Source: Iodobacter sp025352645
GTDB lineage: Bacteria; Pseudomonadota; Gammaproteobacteria; Burkholderiales; Chitinibacteraceae
Direction of reading: 5' to 3'
Assembly: GCF_033446605.1 (NCBI RefSeq)
Contig: NZ_JAWQUO010000013.1
Coordinates: 1 to 64,000 of the forward strand
Length of the DNA stretch: 64,000 nucleotides
Position numbers and translations under genes: made by a program. Shown here in pieces: positions 1 to 9,538 of the stretch. The first letter of the stretch is position 1, and each line of letters opens with the position of its first letter. The notes beneath the pieces were generated by a model, which was not told the DNA's origin, did not search any database, and saw only the letters and a list, made by a program, of their open reading frames with translations.

Positions 1-99
1 ATGTCGGCGCTTGGTGCTTGCATGCGCAAATTGGTTCACCTGTGCTTCGGCGTCCTGAAAACACAAAAAAAATATCAAGCTGAGTATCAAAATGCTTGA
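1..99 (+). CDS. IS110-family transposase, C-terminal fragment (partial)
   Basis: The window opens inside a reading frame that stops with TGA at 97-99. Its last residues contain MRKLVHLCFGVLK followed by a short polar tail. This is the characteristic C-terminus of IS110-family transposases, whose helix just before the stop reads roughly MRKLxHxxFGVLKxxxxY. IS110 elements encode a DEDD recombinase that uses a bridge RNA and usually lack terminal inverted repeats, so no element end can be drawn here. Most of the gene lies upstream of the window. The identification rests on about 30 residues and is from memory. Confidence 0.6.
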   Translation: MSALGACMRKLVHLCFGVLKTQKKYQAEYQNA

Positions 100-124
100 C
101 CGGCAAGACGGTATCTACAAAACC

Positions 125-1810
125 CTAAGCCGCCTTCAATGCCGCTGCCAACCCGCTTTGCCGAGTAGCTTGTTTGCTAATGGCTTTGCTCAGCACTTCG
201 TTGCTCCCCCAAATTTCTACTCTTTGCTTGGCGCGGGTGAGGCCGGTGTAGATGAGGCTGCGGCTGAGTAGCTCGTGGGCTTGGTTGGGCAATAATAGAA
301 TAACGGTGTCAAATTCTGAGCCTTGGCTTTTATGCACGGTAAGGGCCAGTGCAGTTTCGTGGCTGGGGAGGCGGGCGGGGCTGAACCAGCGCAGGGTGTT
401 GCCTTCCCCTTTAAAGGCCACGCGGGGTGCGCCCTCGATGATAAAGGTCAGGCCAATGTCGCCGTTATAGAGCTGTACGCCATAATCATTTTGGGTGATG
501 AGGATGGGGCGGCCTGCGTACCACACATCGGCTGAAATCAGATTTTTGGCCCGCCAGTGATCTTCTAGCTGCTGATTAATGCCCAGCACCCCAGCAGGGC
601 CTTCGCGTAAGGCGGTAAGGATGCGGAAGGTATCAAAGGCGGTAAACGCGGTTACCACATCGCTTTGCTGCACGGCTTGCCAATAGGCTTGGTAGCCGCT
701 ATCACAGCGTGCTAATAGGTTTTTGCTGTTGGCTTGCCAGCCTAATTCAGGCTCGGCTTCGGCGAATAAATCGTTGGGTTGCAGCAGGGCTAATGCGCCT
801 TTGGCATCCCCGGCATTGACTAAACTGGCTAGCTTGCCAATGCCGCCACCTGCGGCAAAACGGTGGCTGTGTTGTAAGGTCATAATGGCATTGCCCACAC
901 AGCTACTTGCGCCTTTGCTGGGTAAAATCTCTACGCCACTGGCGGTTTTTAAGGCAGCTATAAACGCGGGGTTAGGCGCTTTTAAGCTGCATAATTCGGC
1001 AAATACCGCCCCCGCATCTACCGCATCGAGCTGATCTTTATCGCCTAATAAAATAAGCCGAGCATCTACGGGCAGCGCATCCAGTAGCTGCGCCATCAGC
1101 GCCAGATCAATCATCGATGCTTCATCTACCACCAGCACATCCAGCGCCAGCGGATTATCTTTGCCGTGCTTAAAACTACCATCGGGCCGTGGCCCCAGTA
1201 AGCGGTGCAGGGTGGATGCTGTTTCGGGGATTACCGTCAGTGTTGCTTCATCAACAGCTAGATCACATTTTCTTTCCCTTACCGATTCACTCATTCTGGC
1301 GGCGGCCTTACCGGTGGGGGCGGCCATTTTGATATTTAAACTGTTATTCGCCACGATTTGTAAAGCCGCCAAAATCCGCAGCACGGTGGTGGTTTTACCC
1401 GTGCCTGGCCCGCCAGAAATTACCGTTAGCTTTTGCATCACTGCTGCGGCTGCGGCGGCTTTTTGCATATCTGGGCGGATGGCAGCTGGGGGGAATAGGT
1501 GATCGAGCAAGGGGGCGAGTTGCTGCAAATCGACCGCGCACTTTGCCTTGGCCAACTGGCTTAATTTTTGCGCCACCGAGCTTTCATACCACCAATAACG
1601 GGTAAGGTAGAGCCGGTCTTTATCCTGAGTTAAAGGCTTAAACTCGCCAGGCCTGCCTATCAGTGGGCTACTTAATGGTGCGGTCCTAATACAACTATGC
1701 CCAGCCGCCAAGGCCGCACATAGCTTAGCCAGCGTGGTTTTAAACTCATCCGATTGCGGCCCGCAAAGGCGTTCAAAACTACGGCTTAATTCAAAGGCAA
1801 AGTCAGGCAT
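125..1810 (-). CDS. recD: Exodeoxyribonuclease V alpha subunit RecD
   Basis: RecD is the 5'-3' helicase motor of the RecBCD complex, which resects double-strand breaks and degrades linear foreign DNA. The protein has an N-terminal interaction domain (residues 1-120) and a superfamily 1B helicase core. Visible motifs are Walker A GGPGTGKTTT, motif II VVDEASMID, and the C-terminal LTVHKSQGSEFD motif. At about 560 residues it is slightly shorter than E. coli RecD (608). I chose ATG 1810 (MPDFAFELS) over the upstream TTG at 1840. It is the last gene of the minus-strand group recB, exonuclease, recD. recC is not adjacent. Confidence 0.93.
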   Translation of the reverse strand: MPDFAFELSRSFERLCGPQSDEFKTTLAKLCAALAAGHSCIRTAPLSSPLIGRPGEFKPLTQDKDRLYLTRYWWYESSVAQKLSQLAKAKCAVDLQQLAPLLDHLFPPAAIRPDMQKAAAAAAVMQKLTVISGGPGTGKTTTVLRILAALQIVANNSLNIKMAAPTGKAAARMSESVRERKCDLAVDEATLTVIPETASTLHRLLGPRPDGSFKHGKDNPLALDVLVVDEASMIDLALMAQLLDALPVDARLILLGDKDQLDAVDAGAVFAELCSLKAPNPAFIAALKTASGVEILPSKGASSCVGNAIMTLQHSHRFAAGGGIGKLASLVNAGDAKGALALLQPNDLFAEAEPELGWQANSKNLLARCDSGYQAYWQAVQQSDVVTAFTAFDTFRILTALREGPAGVLGINQQLEDHWRAKNLISADVWYAGRPILITQNDYGVQLYNGDIGLTFIIEGAPRVAFKGEGNTLRWFSPARLPSHETALALTVHKSQGSEFDTVILLLPNQAHELLSRSLIYTGLTRAKQRVEIWGSNEVLSKAISKQATRQSGLAAALKAA

Positions 1811-1864
1811 GGTGGAGTCCAGAGTGGTGGTGCGTAGCAAAACCTAAATCTTAAAATCTGTGGT

Positions 1865-2497
1865 TCAATATTTGGGTTTATTGGTCTGCTTACTCAAAAA
1901 ATCAGGCACTTTGGCGGCGGCTAGTTTTTCGATGTGGGTGAGTAGGGATAGGTTGATGTGGGCTTGCTGGCAGGTTTTAGCCAAGTGTTTGGCGATATGG
2001 ATCAGCAAATGCGCTGAGACTTCTGCATCGGCTTCGGCCCTGTGGGCGGTGCCTTGAAAGCGGATACCTAGGCTTTGGGCGATGGTGGCGAGCTTGTAAT
2101 TGCTCATGCCGGGAAACAGCCGCCGGGATAATTTAAGCGTGCAAAACAGCCCTTGATGGCGTGGGATCAGATGAACCCGCTGGCTTTCGGCTAATAAAAA
2201 CTTGGCATCAAAGCTGGCGTTATGCGCCGAAAGGGCGTTATCGCCAATAAATTCGATCAACGCTGGAACCACCTCGCTGGCTGGTGGAGCCTTGTTGACC
2301 ATGGCTTGGCTGATGCCGGTGAGCTGAGTAATAAAAGCGGGAATACGCACGCCGCAATTGACTAAGGATACAAAGCGATCCGTAATCTGCCCGTCCACAA
2401 TCCGCAGCGCAGCTACTTCGGTAATACGGTCATAGCTGCTGCTAATGCCGGTGCTTTCAAAATCTAGCATCACGATGGGGCGGTTAAATGAACTCAT
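1865..2497 (-). CDS. DEDDh 3'-5' exonuclease (DnaQ/epsilon-like)
   Basis: A 210-residue protein of the RNase T/DnaQ exonuclease superfamily. Exo I is MLDFESTG (Asp and Glu metal ligands), Exo II is SAHNASFD, and Exo III is HRAEADAEV, giving the DEDDh set. The frame is open up to 2545, but ATG 2497 is preceded by AAAGGA at good spacing and starts directly before the first strand, so I take it. It lies between recB and recD on the same strand and ends 54 bases before recD. It is not the replicative epsilon subunit by size (E. coli DnaQ is 243 residues with a polymerase-binding tail). A repair or DNA-trimming role is inferred from context only. Confidence 0.85.
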   Translation of the reverse strand: MSSFNRPIVMLDFESTGISSSYDRITEVAALRIVDGQITDRFVSLVNCGVRIPAFITQLTGISQAMVNKAPPASEVVPALIEFIGDNALSAHNASFDAKFLLAESQRVHLIPRHQGLFCTLKLSRRLFPGMSNYKLATIAQSLGIRFQGTAHRAEADAEVSAHLLIHIAKHLAKTCQQAHINLSLLTHIEKLAAAKVPDFLSKQTNKPKY

Positions 2498-2522
2498 AAA
2501 TCCTTTGAATAAATATTTATAA

Positions 2523-2673
2523 CGTGGGTGGGCACCCGTGCCCACGCGGCGATGTTTAATCCGTCATGTAGGGTGGGCACGAGTTTGTGCCCACGCGTTT
2601 TGGGTGATATTGCCAAGCTATGCGCCGCAATAAGCCGCAATGTTACGCGTGGGCACAGGTGCCCACCCTACAC
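2523..2673. repeat. REP-like palindromic repeat cluster
   Basis: Three hairpins built on GTGGGCAC/GTGCCCAC occur between recB and the exonuclease gene, at 2528-2545, about 2573-2596 and about 2645-2669. The second and third also form a larger inverted pair whose outer arms begin GTAGGGTGGGCAC. No coding signal is seen. Such elements may act as transcription attenuators or mRNA stabilisers, but that is inference. Confidence 0.7.
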
Positions 2674-2681
2674 TACAGACT

Positions 2682-5600
2682 TTAGGTTTTTACAATATCC
2701 CCCATCAACGCCGCTTCTATCTGATCCAATAATTCCATACTTGGGCGCTTGAAGTAGACGCCGCTTTGGCCGTTTTGCTCCCCCATGCCACGCATAAATA
2801 GGTAGTACACGCCGCCGAATTGCTCATCCGTAAAGCTAGGCAAACGCTGGCGTAAAAAGCGGCGTACGGCGGCGCTGTAGATAAGGTATTGCAGATAGTA
2901 GTGGTGCTGCGCCATGGCGGGGATGAGTTGTGCGGGGGCGTAATCGGCCACGCTATTGCCTAGCCAATTGCTTTTGTAATCCAAAACGTAATAAGCGCCT
3001 TGGTATTCAAATACCAGATCAATAAAGCCTCTTAAAAAGCCGTTGATATGAAAGAAATCTAGCTGCTCTGCGGCCTGTTTAAATGCGCTAGGCAGGCTGG
3101 GGTGCTGCAGCGCTGCGATTAGGCTGGCGCTTTTACAGTGGCCTACGGCGTAAGTGAATTCCATTTCGGCCACGCGTGCCGATTTGGGGATGTCACATAG
3201 CCGTAGCGCCTTGCCGTCCAATGCCGTTGCCACGGTGTTTTGCACCATTTGGCTGACCACTTCTAGCCAGTGTGGCGGTATGCCATGCCGCTCTAATTGT
3301 TTGGCGACCTCTAGGTTTAATGCATCGATATCTTGCCAATCCCACTCTTCTAAAATGGCGTGCAGGCAAGTTCCGGCCACGGTGGCGGCGGCTTCTCGCT
3401 CTGGAAAGCTAAAGATGGAGCGCTCTGTGCTGATCTCTGGCGCACTGCTTTGGCTATCGTGATCTGGGCCTTCCGTAGCGTGGTGGCGTTGATTAGACGT
3501 TAAGCCAGAAAAGCTGGCGACTCGCCAAGTGGGGTAAAGCGTTTTACCGTGATAAGGCTTAAATAGCAGAGGCTCGCTTGCCGCCGCTTTTAGCCCAAAG
3601 CGGCCTTGGGGCGCGGCTTGTATGGCAAACACTTTGGGCTGATCTGCGCAGAGCTGGCTGATATCGCTAAGCAGGCTTTGGTGATCGTAGGCTTTGAGTT
3701 GTTCCTTTTGTGCCTCCAAAGGATCATCCGTTTCAGCTTGAATAGGGTGCAGCAACCATGCTAGCGCTGATTGATAGAGGCCATCCGTGGCGGCGGCTCC
3801 GCTGCTGGTTCTTAAACCCACATTGCCCCACACCACATAGCAGCGGTTCCGCGCGCGGGTTAGGCCCACGTACAGCAGGCGTAGTTTTTCTTCAAAGGCT
3901 TCGCGCTTGGCGTGCTCTTTGTGGCTATCAAAATCTTCGCTGCCTAAATCTAACCACGCTTGCTTATCGGCATGAAAACGCACCGAGCTACTTTGGCGGC
4001 CCAGCAGGCGGCCATCCCATAAAAAGGGGCAAAACACGATGGGATATTCCAGCCCCTTGCTGGCGTGTAAGGTAACAATACGCACGCGGTCTTCGTCACT
4101 TTCTAGCCTGAGCAAGGCTTCATCGCCTGCGTTGCGGCTTTGGCGGCTAAACCAAGCTAAATGTTGCTCAAGGCCCGTGGCTTTGTGCGCTTGTAATAGC
4201 TCAGCTAATTGCAATAAATTAGTCAGCCGCCGTTCGCCCTCGCTTAGGGATAACAGCCGCTGCGCCACATTGCGCCCATCTTGGCCCTGGTATTCCAGCC
4301 ACTCTCTAAACATGGGGATAAAACCTTGGCTTTGCCAGAGTTTTTTCCAATGGGCAAAGGCATCCGATATATGATCCCAGCCGCTGATTTCTAGCCGTAG
4401 CAGGTCGGCTGCACTTGAGCCAAGCAGGGTAGAAATCAGCGCAGCCCGCAGCAAGCCTTGGTTAGCAGGCTCGGCAATGGCGGCCAGCACGCCGTATAAA
4501 TCCCGCGCCTCTTGCGATTCCCAAACGCTATCCCTTACCCGCAGCACGCTGGCGATACATCGGCTACTGAGCGCATCTTGCATGGTTTTGGCTCGGAAAC
4601 GATCCGGCACCAGCACCGCAATATCGCCGCCAGAGAGGGCTTTTTCTACGCCTGTGCCGCGCATGGTGGCCACGCCGCTCAGTAGCTTTTCAATCTCTGC
4701 CGCTGTGATTTGGGCGGCTAGGTGGTTAGCGGCCTCTTTGCCCCAACTAATTTGCAGGCCTTTTTCTGAGACTTGCTCTGGCTCGGGCAAAAACTGAAAA
4801 CAAAATGGCGCGCTGACGCCATCCTCTCCGGCGATATGTAATTCTGGCCGTGGTTTATCTGCGGCCTTTACCGCTGTAAAGCTGACGTGTGGGTCAACAA
4901 AGGCTTCCTTCGGCCTTAAAAATAAGCTATTCACTGCGGTGACTAAATGGGGCACCGAGCGCTGGTTGGTGTCTAGGCTTTCTTTGGCCTCAACCAGTTT
5001 TTCGGCTTGGTGATAGGCGTGAATATCCGCGCCGCGAAAGCTGTAAATCGCCTGCTTAGGATCGCCCACTAAAAACAGCGGGGTGCTGCCATCGCTAAAC
5101 ACGCGGGAAAAAATATCGTACTGAATACCATCGGTGTCTTGAAACTCATCAATCAGCGCGGCTTTATAACGGCGGCGGATGGCAAGCGCCAAGCGATCGC
5201 CCTCTTGCAAACCTTGCCAAACGCGTAGCAACAGATCGTTAAAGGAGAGCTGCTGGCGGCGGGCTAGGCGCTCTGGTAGCTCGCTATCGCAGCGGCGGCG
5301 CAGCTCGGCCAGGGCGTGTTTTTCTTTAAGCTGACAAATGCCGCTTAAATCGTTGATTAAGCCCGCTAGCGCTTCTACCGCATCAAAAAACGCATGGCTG
5401 GGCGCTGTGCCAGTTTTTGCTGTGCCGCTGGCTAGTTTACTGCTGCTTAATTTGGCTAACTCCTTGCTGTCGATATCCTGCCAACCGCCATTGCTGGCGA
5501 TATGGTCATCAATCAGCAAAAAGACTTTTTCTAGCTGCTCTGGCTTATAGCTGGTTTGCTTGAGCTCTTTTTTAGCTGACATCTCGAGCAGCATGGCGCG

Positions 5601-6299
5601 GATGGAGGCGGCGTTTTCTAGCCAAAGCCGTTGATAGTTGCTAAGAGCGGGGGCAAGGGCGCTAGCCAGCTCTCGGCTGTCTGGCAATGGAGGCAGTGCC
5701 ACGGTGTGCAGTAAGGGTTGGCCTAGATGGCCATACACCACCCGCAGCCATTCCTCTGGGCTGGCCTTACTTTTTAATAGGTATTCGGTGTAAGCGCTAT
5801 CGGCTGGGTAAACCTGCTCGCGCCAAAAATCGGCGGCGATTTCATCCAGTACGGGGCCAATATCGCTCAGAATCTCCATGCCAAAATCGGCACCGCTTTC
5901 AAACGCCGATTGCACCAATACCCGCTGGCAAAAAGCGTGGATGGTATGAATGGCCGCCTCGTCTAGGCTAGCAATGGCGCGTTGTAGGCGGCGGATGATT
6001 TCTGGGCGGCGCTCACGGTGCTGATCGAGCAGCGTTTGGCAAAAAGGATCGAGTGCCTCATTGCCCTCAAATGATTCCAATACCTCGGCTAGCCGACCAC
6101 GAATCCGATCGCGCAGCTCGGCGGTGGCGGCTTCGGTAAAGGTGACTACCAAAATCTCTGGCACGCGTAAGCCGTGCTCAATCACCAGCCGAGTATATAA
6201 ACCGGTAATCGTCCAAGTCTTCCCCGTCCCCGCGCTGGCCTCAATCATATGCGGGCCTGCTAATGGCATATCAAATAGGTTTAAGGGGCGAAGATGCAT
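2682..6299 (-). CDS. recB: Exodeoxyribonuclease V beta subunit RecB
   Basis: RecB is the 3'-5' helicase and sole nuclease subunit of RecBCD. The 1205-residue length fits the family (E. coli 1180). Walker A is EASAGTGKTWT near residues 22-32. The UvrD-like helicase motifs follow, including LIDEFQDTD (motif II), LVGDPKQAIYSFRGAD (motif III), TLHASKGLEYPIV (motif V) and LLYVGLTRA (motif VI). The C-terminal nuclease domain carries FIDLVF and YVLDYKSN, the D-DYK catalytic motif, so nuclease activity looks intact. ATG 6299 is preceded by AGGAA. The downstream exonuclease and recD genes share its strand. Confidence 0.95.
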   Translation of the reverse strand: MHLRPLNLFDMPLAGPHMIEASAGTGKTWTITGLYTRLVIEHGLRVPEILVVTFTEAATAELRDRIRGRLAEVLESFEGNEALDPFCQTLLDQHRERRPEIIRRLQRAIASLDEAAIHTIHAFCQRVLVQSAFESGADFGMEILSDIGPVLDEIAADFWREQVYPADSAYTEYLLKSKASPEEWLRVVYGHLGQPLLHTVALPPLPDSRELASALAPALSNYQRLWLENAASIRAMLLEMSAKKELKQTSYKPEQLEKVFLLIDDHIASNGGWQDIDSKELAKLSSSKLASGTAKTGTAPSHAFFDAVEALAGLINDLSGICQLKEKHALAELRRRCDSELPERLARRQQLSFNDLLLRVWQGLQEGDRLALAIRRRYKAALIDEFQDTDGIQYDIFSRVFSDGSTPLFLVGDPKQAIYSFRGADIHAYHQAEKLVEAKESLDTNQRSVPHLVTAVNSLFLRPKEAFVDPHVSFTAVKAADKPRPELHIAGEDGVSAPFCFQFLPEPEQVSEKGLQISWGKEAANHLAAQITAAEIEKLLSGVATMRGTGVEKALSGGDIAVLVPDRFRAKTMQDALSSRCIASVLRVRDSVWESQEARDLYGVLAAIAEPANQGLLRAALISTLLGSSAADLLRLEISGWDHISDAFAHWKKLWQSQGFIPMFREWLEYQGQDGRNVAQRLLSLSEGERRLTNLLQLAELLQAHKATGLEQHLAWFSRQSRNAGDEALLRLESDEDRVRIVTLHASKGLEYPIVFCPFLWDGRLLGRQSSSVRFHADKQAWLDLGSEDFDSHKEHAKREAFEEKLRLLYVGLTRARNRCYVVWGNVGLRTSSGAAATDGLYQSALAWLLHPIQAETDDPLEAQKEQLKAYDHQSLLSDISQLCADQPKVFAIQAAPQGRFGLKAAASEPLLFKPYHGKTLYPTWRVASFSGLTSNQRHHATEGPDHDSQSSAPEISTERSIFSFPEREAAATVAGTCLHAILEEWDWQDIDALNLEVAKQLERHGIPPHWLEVVSQMVQNTVATALDGKALRLCDIPKSARVAEMEFTYAVGHCKSASLIAALQHPSLPSAFKQAAEQLDFFHINGFLRGFIDLVFEYQGAYYVLDYKSNWLGNSVADYAPAQLIPAMAQHHYYLQYLIYSAAVRRFLRQRLPSFTDEQFGGVYYLFMRGMGEQNGQSGVYFKRPSMELLDQIEAALMGDIVKT

Positions 6300-6622
6300 G
6301 ATGATTCCTGATGGGGCGGAGGATGAGCGGTGAGGGGATTATAAAGGGCTTGGGCGGGCGCGTCTTAGCGTTAGCTGACAATGCTGCACGGAAAAATACT
6401 GCTTTTTGCTAATGAAATAGCTACAGCGTGTTGCCCTAGCGTAGCCGTGAAGCAACCGTCAATAGGCTCTAGGCATTGTTCGTAGTGCCGTGGTGGCAAG
6501 TATAATAATTTATTGTGTAAGTTAAAAAATAATTAATTTTATATAAAATTTCTTATGTTGAAAGTATTTTCAGTAAGTTACAATGTTTGTGTGTAATTTT
6601 GCACATGTGGATTTGTAAAAAA
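6300..6622. other. Intergenic region between recB and the M60-like peptidase gene
   Basis: No gene is supported here. The stretch separates two divergently transcribed genes, so it should hold both promoters. The part next to the peptidase gene (about 6495-6580) is strongly AT-rich, but I cannot single out a convincing -35/-10 pair. Confidence 0.4.
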
Positions 6623-8230
6623 ATGATAAGAAAATTATTGCTTATATCAGCAATCGCACTGAGTACACCAGTCATTGCCCAGCCATCGCTTGGTAATGAG
6701 GCGGTGATGGCAAGCAGCCCATTTGAAGTCAGTTACAAAGAAACCAGCAATTGGGGGAGTGGTTTTAATGGCCAATTTACGGTTAAAAATACGGGCAACA
6801 CAGCCATTAAAAACTGGGTACTCCGTTTTAATTGGCAGAGCAATATCACCAGCATCTGGGAAGCCAGGCTTATTTCTCGTGATGTAGCGGCGGGTTTGTA
6901 CACCATGAGCGATAGCGGCTGGAATGCGAGCATAGCACCAGGTGCCAGTGTTAGTTTTGGTGTGGGTGGAGTGCCTAGCGCTACTGCACCAAACAATTTT
7001 GATCTTAATGGCTTATCTATAGCCAAATTCGAAAACACAGATTTTGAGAAAAGTTTAAGTAGCTGGTCTATCGAGCAAGGGCAGGTTATTCCAGGGCAAA
7101 TCCGTGTTGAAGAAGGGGTAGGCCGCAATAATAGTAAGGGGCTGGTGATTGATCACGCTGGCATGCGGAATGTGACTGCCGTATACCAAACAGCGAGTGG
7201 ATTGACACTAGGGCAAGCTTATGTCGCCTCGGCATGGGTAAAAATGGAGAATGTGCAGCCCAAACAAGGGGCGGATACGGGAGTTATTCTTACTTCATGG
7301 AAAAAATGGGCTTACGGAGAGGGGGGCACTAGTAGCGAAGGCTCAACTGGCACGAGTGATTGGCGTAAGCTGGAATACACTTTTGTCGCCAATGCACCTA
7401 CTCATGACTTGGCGGTCAAGCTAGGGCAGTGGAGTAGTGAAGCATCGGGCAAGGCTATTTTTGATGATTTTAAAATTGAAAAGCTGCATGAAACACGTAA
7501 CAGCCTTAAGCATCTGAGCTTTCAATTACTTAAAAGTGATTTTACGGCTATTAATGACAGCCAGTGGGGCGCGTGGATGACGCGGCTTGATTCCGCTTAC
7601 GAGGCTTACCAAGAGCTGGTTGGCAGTGCGCCCTTTAAAGGCGAGCGAATGAAAATATTAGGCGTTACACAATACCCAGGTGGCTGGGCGGTAGCGGGGA
7701 ATCCTATTCTATGGATGGAGCAATATGTTCCCGAGAGCCTAGCGCGGGCCAATGTCAATAATGACTGGAACTTTGGCATTATGCATGAAATGGGGCATAA
7801 CTTTGATCTGGATTATCGCTGGGTTTGGGGAGGATCTGGGGCAGAATTACTGGCTAATTTTAAGATGTATTATGTGGTCGAAACGCTGGGCGCGGTGGTT
7901 TATCCTAATGATCAAGGCTACCGTGGTGCTGGCTTGCGCGAGTTTTACTACAATAAATGTGATGATCTTAACCAAGACCGCGTATGCGATATCAATGGCG
8001 ACACTATCACCGCTCGCCTGATCCGTATCCGCTTTAAGCTTGGCAATTGGGACGCGTATAAAAAGACTTTCCGCGAAATTCAAGCCCTGCCTGCGGCCCA
8101 AGCGCCTCAGAGTAATCGTGCTAAATTTGATTTGTTTGTCGACGTACTTAGCCGCCATTCTTCTCTTAATATTCGTGCCGAATTCACTCCCGAAGAGCTT
8201 GCCTTTATTGCTGCGGATCATAAAGACTAA
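6623..8230 (+). CDS. Secreted CBM2-containing M60-like zinc metallopeptidase
   Basis: A predicted secreted protease. It begins with a signal peptide (MIRKLLLISAIALSTPVIAQ). A family 2 carbohydrate-binding module follows, with the typical NWGSGFNGQFTV, NTGNTAIKNW and GWNASIAPGASVSFG pieces. A second lectin-like jelly-roll module (CBM4/9-like, about residues 140-290) comes next. The C-terminal catalytic part has HEMGH followed 16 residues later by Glu (GGSGAELL), matching the M60/enhancin pattern HExxHx(8-28)E. M60 enzymes cleave glycosylated proteins such as mucins, and the CBMs would tether it to chitin, cellulose or glycans. Frame starts also exist at TTG 6587 and ATG 6605. I prefer 6623 because it gives a standard signal peptide. 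No clear ribosome-binding site is seen. Confidence 0.75.
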   Translation: MIRKLLLISAIALSTPVIAQPSLGNEAVMASSPFEVSYKETSNWGSGFNGQFTVKNTGNTAIKNWVLRFNWQSNITSIWEARLISRDVAAGLYTMSDSGWNASIAPGASVSFGVGGVPSATAPNNFDLNGLSIAKFENTDFEKSLSSWSIEQGQVIPGQIRVEEGVGRNNSKGLVIDHAGMRNVTAVYQTASGLTLGQAYVASAWVKMENVQPKQGADTGVILTSWKKWAYGEGGTSSEGSTGTSDWRKLEYTFVANAPTHDLAVKLGQWSSEASGKAIFDDFKIEKLHETRNSLKHLSFQLLKSDFTAINDSQWGAWMTRLDSAYEAYQELVGSAPFKGERMKILGVTQYPGGWAVAGNPILWMEQYVPESLARANVNNDWNFGIMHEMGHNFDLDYRWVWGGSGAELLANFKMYYVVETLGAVVYPNDQGYRGAGLREFYYNKCDDLNQDRVCDINGDTITARLIRIRFKLGNWDAYKKTFREIQALPAAQAPQSNRAKFDLFVDVLSRHSSLNIRAEFTPEELAFIAADHKD

Positions 8231-8358
8231 TGAACCGCTCTGATTAACAGGGGAAACCCAAGCCTATTTACATTGGCGTGTTTTGTAAGGGGCGGCGGTA
8301 GCCGCTCCTACGCCAGTCTTATCAACTTAAGGGAATGAGGGCTTAGGCTTTATCATGT

Positions 8359-8387
8359 AACCCAGTTGAGTGGGCTGCGTTTTTTTT
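8359..8387 (+). terminator. Possible Rho-independent terminator (weak)
   Basis: AACCCA GTTGAG TGGGCT forms a short stem followed, after GCG, by eight T residues. It lies 130 bases past the peptidase stop. The stem is short, so the call is tentative. Confidence 0.4.
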
Positions 8388-8470
8388 GATCTTGGTGCAT
8401 CATCTCCGTTTGATTAAATTGAGATGAAACGCGTAGCCAGTCTTAACCCTTAAGCTGTTCAAGAGGCCTT

Positions 8471-9136
8471 ATGACTTCTTTTCAAGAGCATATCCGCAGC
8501 GCCATGCAGCCGCTTGCCAATGATGCTGCAGCCATCGCCATGCGCGCCTATCAGCGTGATCAGTTTGAATTTTTAGGCGTGGCCGCTCCCGCGCGGCGGG
8601 CCGCAACGATGCCTTTAATTAAAGAATTAAAGCCAGTCAGTGCCAAATCTTTAATTGCTGAAGCGCAAGGCCTGTGGGATTTGCCGCAGCGCGAATACCA
8701 ATATATCGCCGTGGATTTACTAGCAAGGCACGTCAAAATCTTAAGCGGTGAAGATATCCCTGCCTTACTCCACTTAGCCTTGCAGAAATCTTGGTGGGAT
8801 ACGGTGGATGGTTTGGTGAAAGTGGTTGGGGCGATTGTGAAAGCCGACAAAGCCCAGCAAAGCCAAATGGATGCCGCGCTGCTACATGATGACTTTTGGA
8901 TTAGGCGCATCGCCATGCTGCACCAATTAGCTTGGAAGGGTGAAACCGATGTTGCCCGCCTTAAAGCTTACGCCAAGCAGCTGGCACCCGAGTCTGAGTT
9001 CTTTATTCGTAAAGCGATAGGCTGGGCGCTAAGGGAATACGCTTGGCATGATTCAACTTGTATTCGGGCGTTGCTGGCAGAAATGGGCGATACATTATCG
9101 CCATTAAGCCGCAGAGAGGCGGGCAAGCATTTGTAA
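8471..9136 (+). CDS. AlkD-like DNA alkylation repair protein
   Basis: A 221-residue HEAT-repeat-like DNA glycosylase of the AlkC/AlkD group, which removes alkylated purines such as 3- and 7-methylpurines without flipping the base. The family signatures visible are FLGVAAPARR near the N-terminus, the SWWDTVDGL segment with the catalytic-site Trp and Asp, DDFWIRRIAMLHQL, and the FFIRKAIGWALREY helix. Length and motif order match AlkD. It stands alone, with a repeat-derived element just downstream. The ATG is preceded by AAGAGGCC, an acceptable ribosome-binding site. Confidence 0.88.
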   Translation: MTSFQEHIRSAMQPLANDAAAIAMRAYQRDQFEFLGVAAPARRAATMPLIKELKPVSAKSLIAEAQGLWDLPQREYQYIAVDLLARHVKILSGEDIPALLHLALQKSWWDTVDGLVKVVGAIVKADKAQQSQMDAALLHDDFWIRRIAMLHQLAWKGETDVARLKAYAKQLAPESEFFIRKAIGWALREYAWHDSTCIRALLAEMGDTLSPLSRREAGKHL

Positions 9137-9157
9137 GGGCTTATTGGCATCAACTTT

Positions 9158-9284
9158 CCTGATTATGTTTCTTGCTCAATGGGCTCTGTGTAGATAGATT
9201 TCTTGAGTGCTTGGCGTGGTTTTGGAATGTGTAGGGAGGGTGAAACCCGCGAGCAATGCCGAATAAACACGCGGGTTTCACCCC
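9158..9284. repeat. Truncated copy of the 169-bp MITE-like element
   Basis: This segment starts CCTGATTATGTTTCTTGCTC and runs parallel to 35805-35931. It shares the left terminal sequence, the middle spacer (CTGTGTAGAT, TTTCTTGAGTG) and the central palindrome with GGTGAAACCCGCG and CGCGGGTTTCACC arms. The right terminal inverted repeat is missing. The rest of the 9285-9538 gap up to the pls gene shows no gene. It should hold that gene's promoter. Confidence 0.75.
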
Positions 9285-9538
9285 ATATGCACTCATTAAA
9301 GTTACATAAAACACTTAAAGTGTAGAAAATAGCGCTAAACCTTGAACCTCAGAGATAATGCATCGCATATTTTGCTGAAGTTACTCGCTTGGGCTTAAAA
9401 CGTACTTGGTTTTTCCTACAGCCAGCATCAGTTTTCCAGCTACTTTTAATCTACCATTTGAATTCAAAAGATATAAATATCCTTTCACCAATTCTTGGTT
9501 AGAATCAAAGTCTCTTTCGATGTCCTTCAGCCTTCCTT

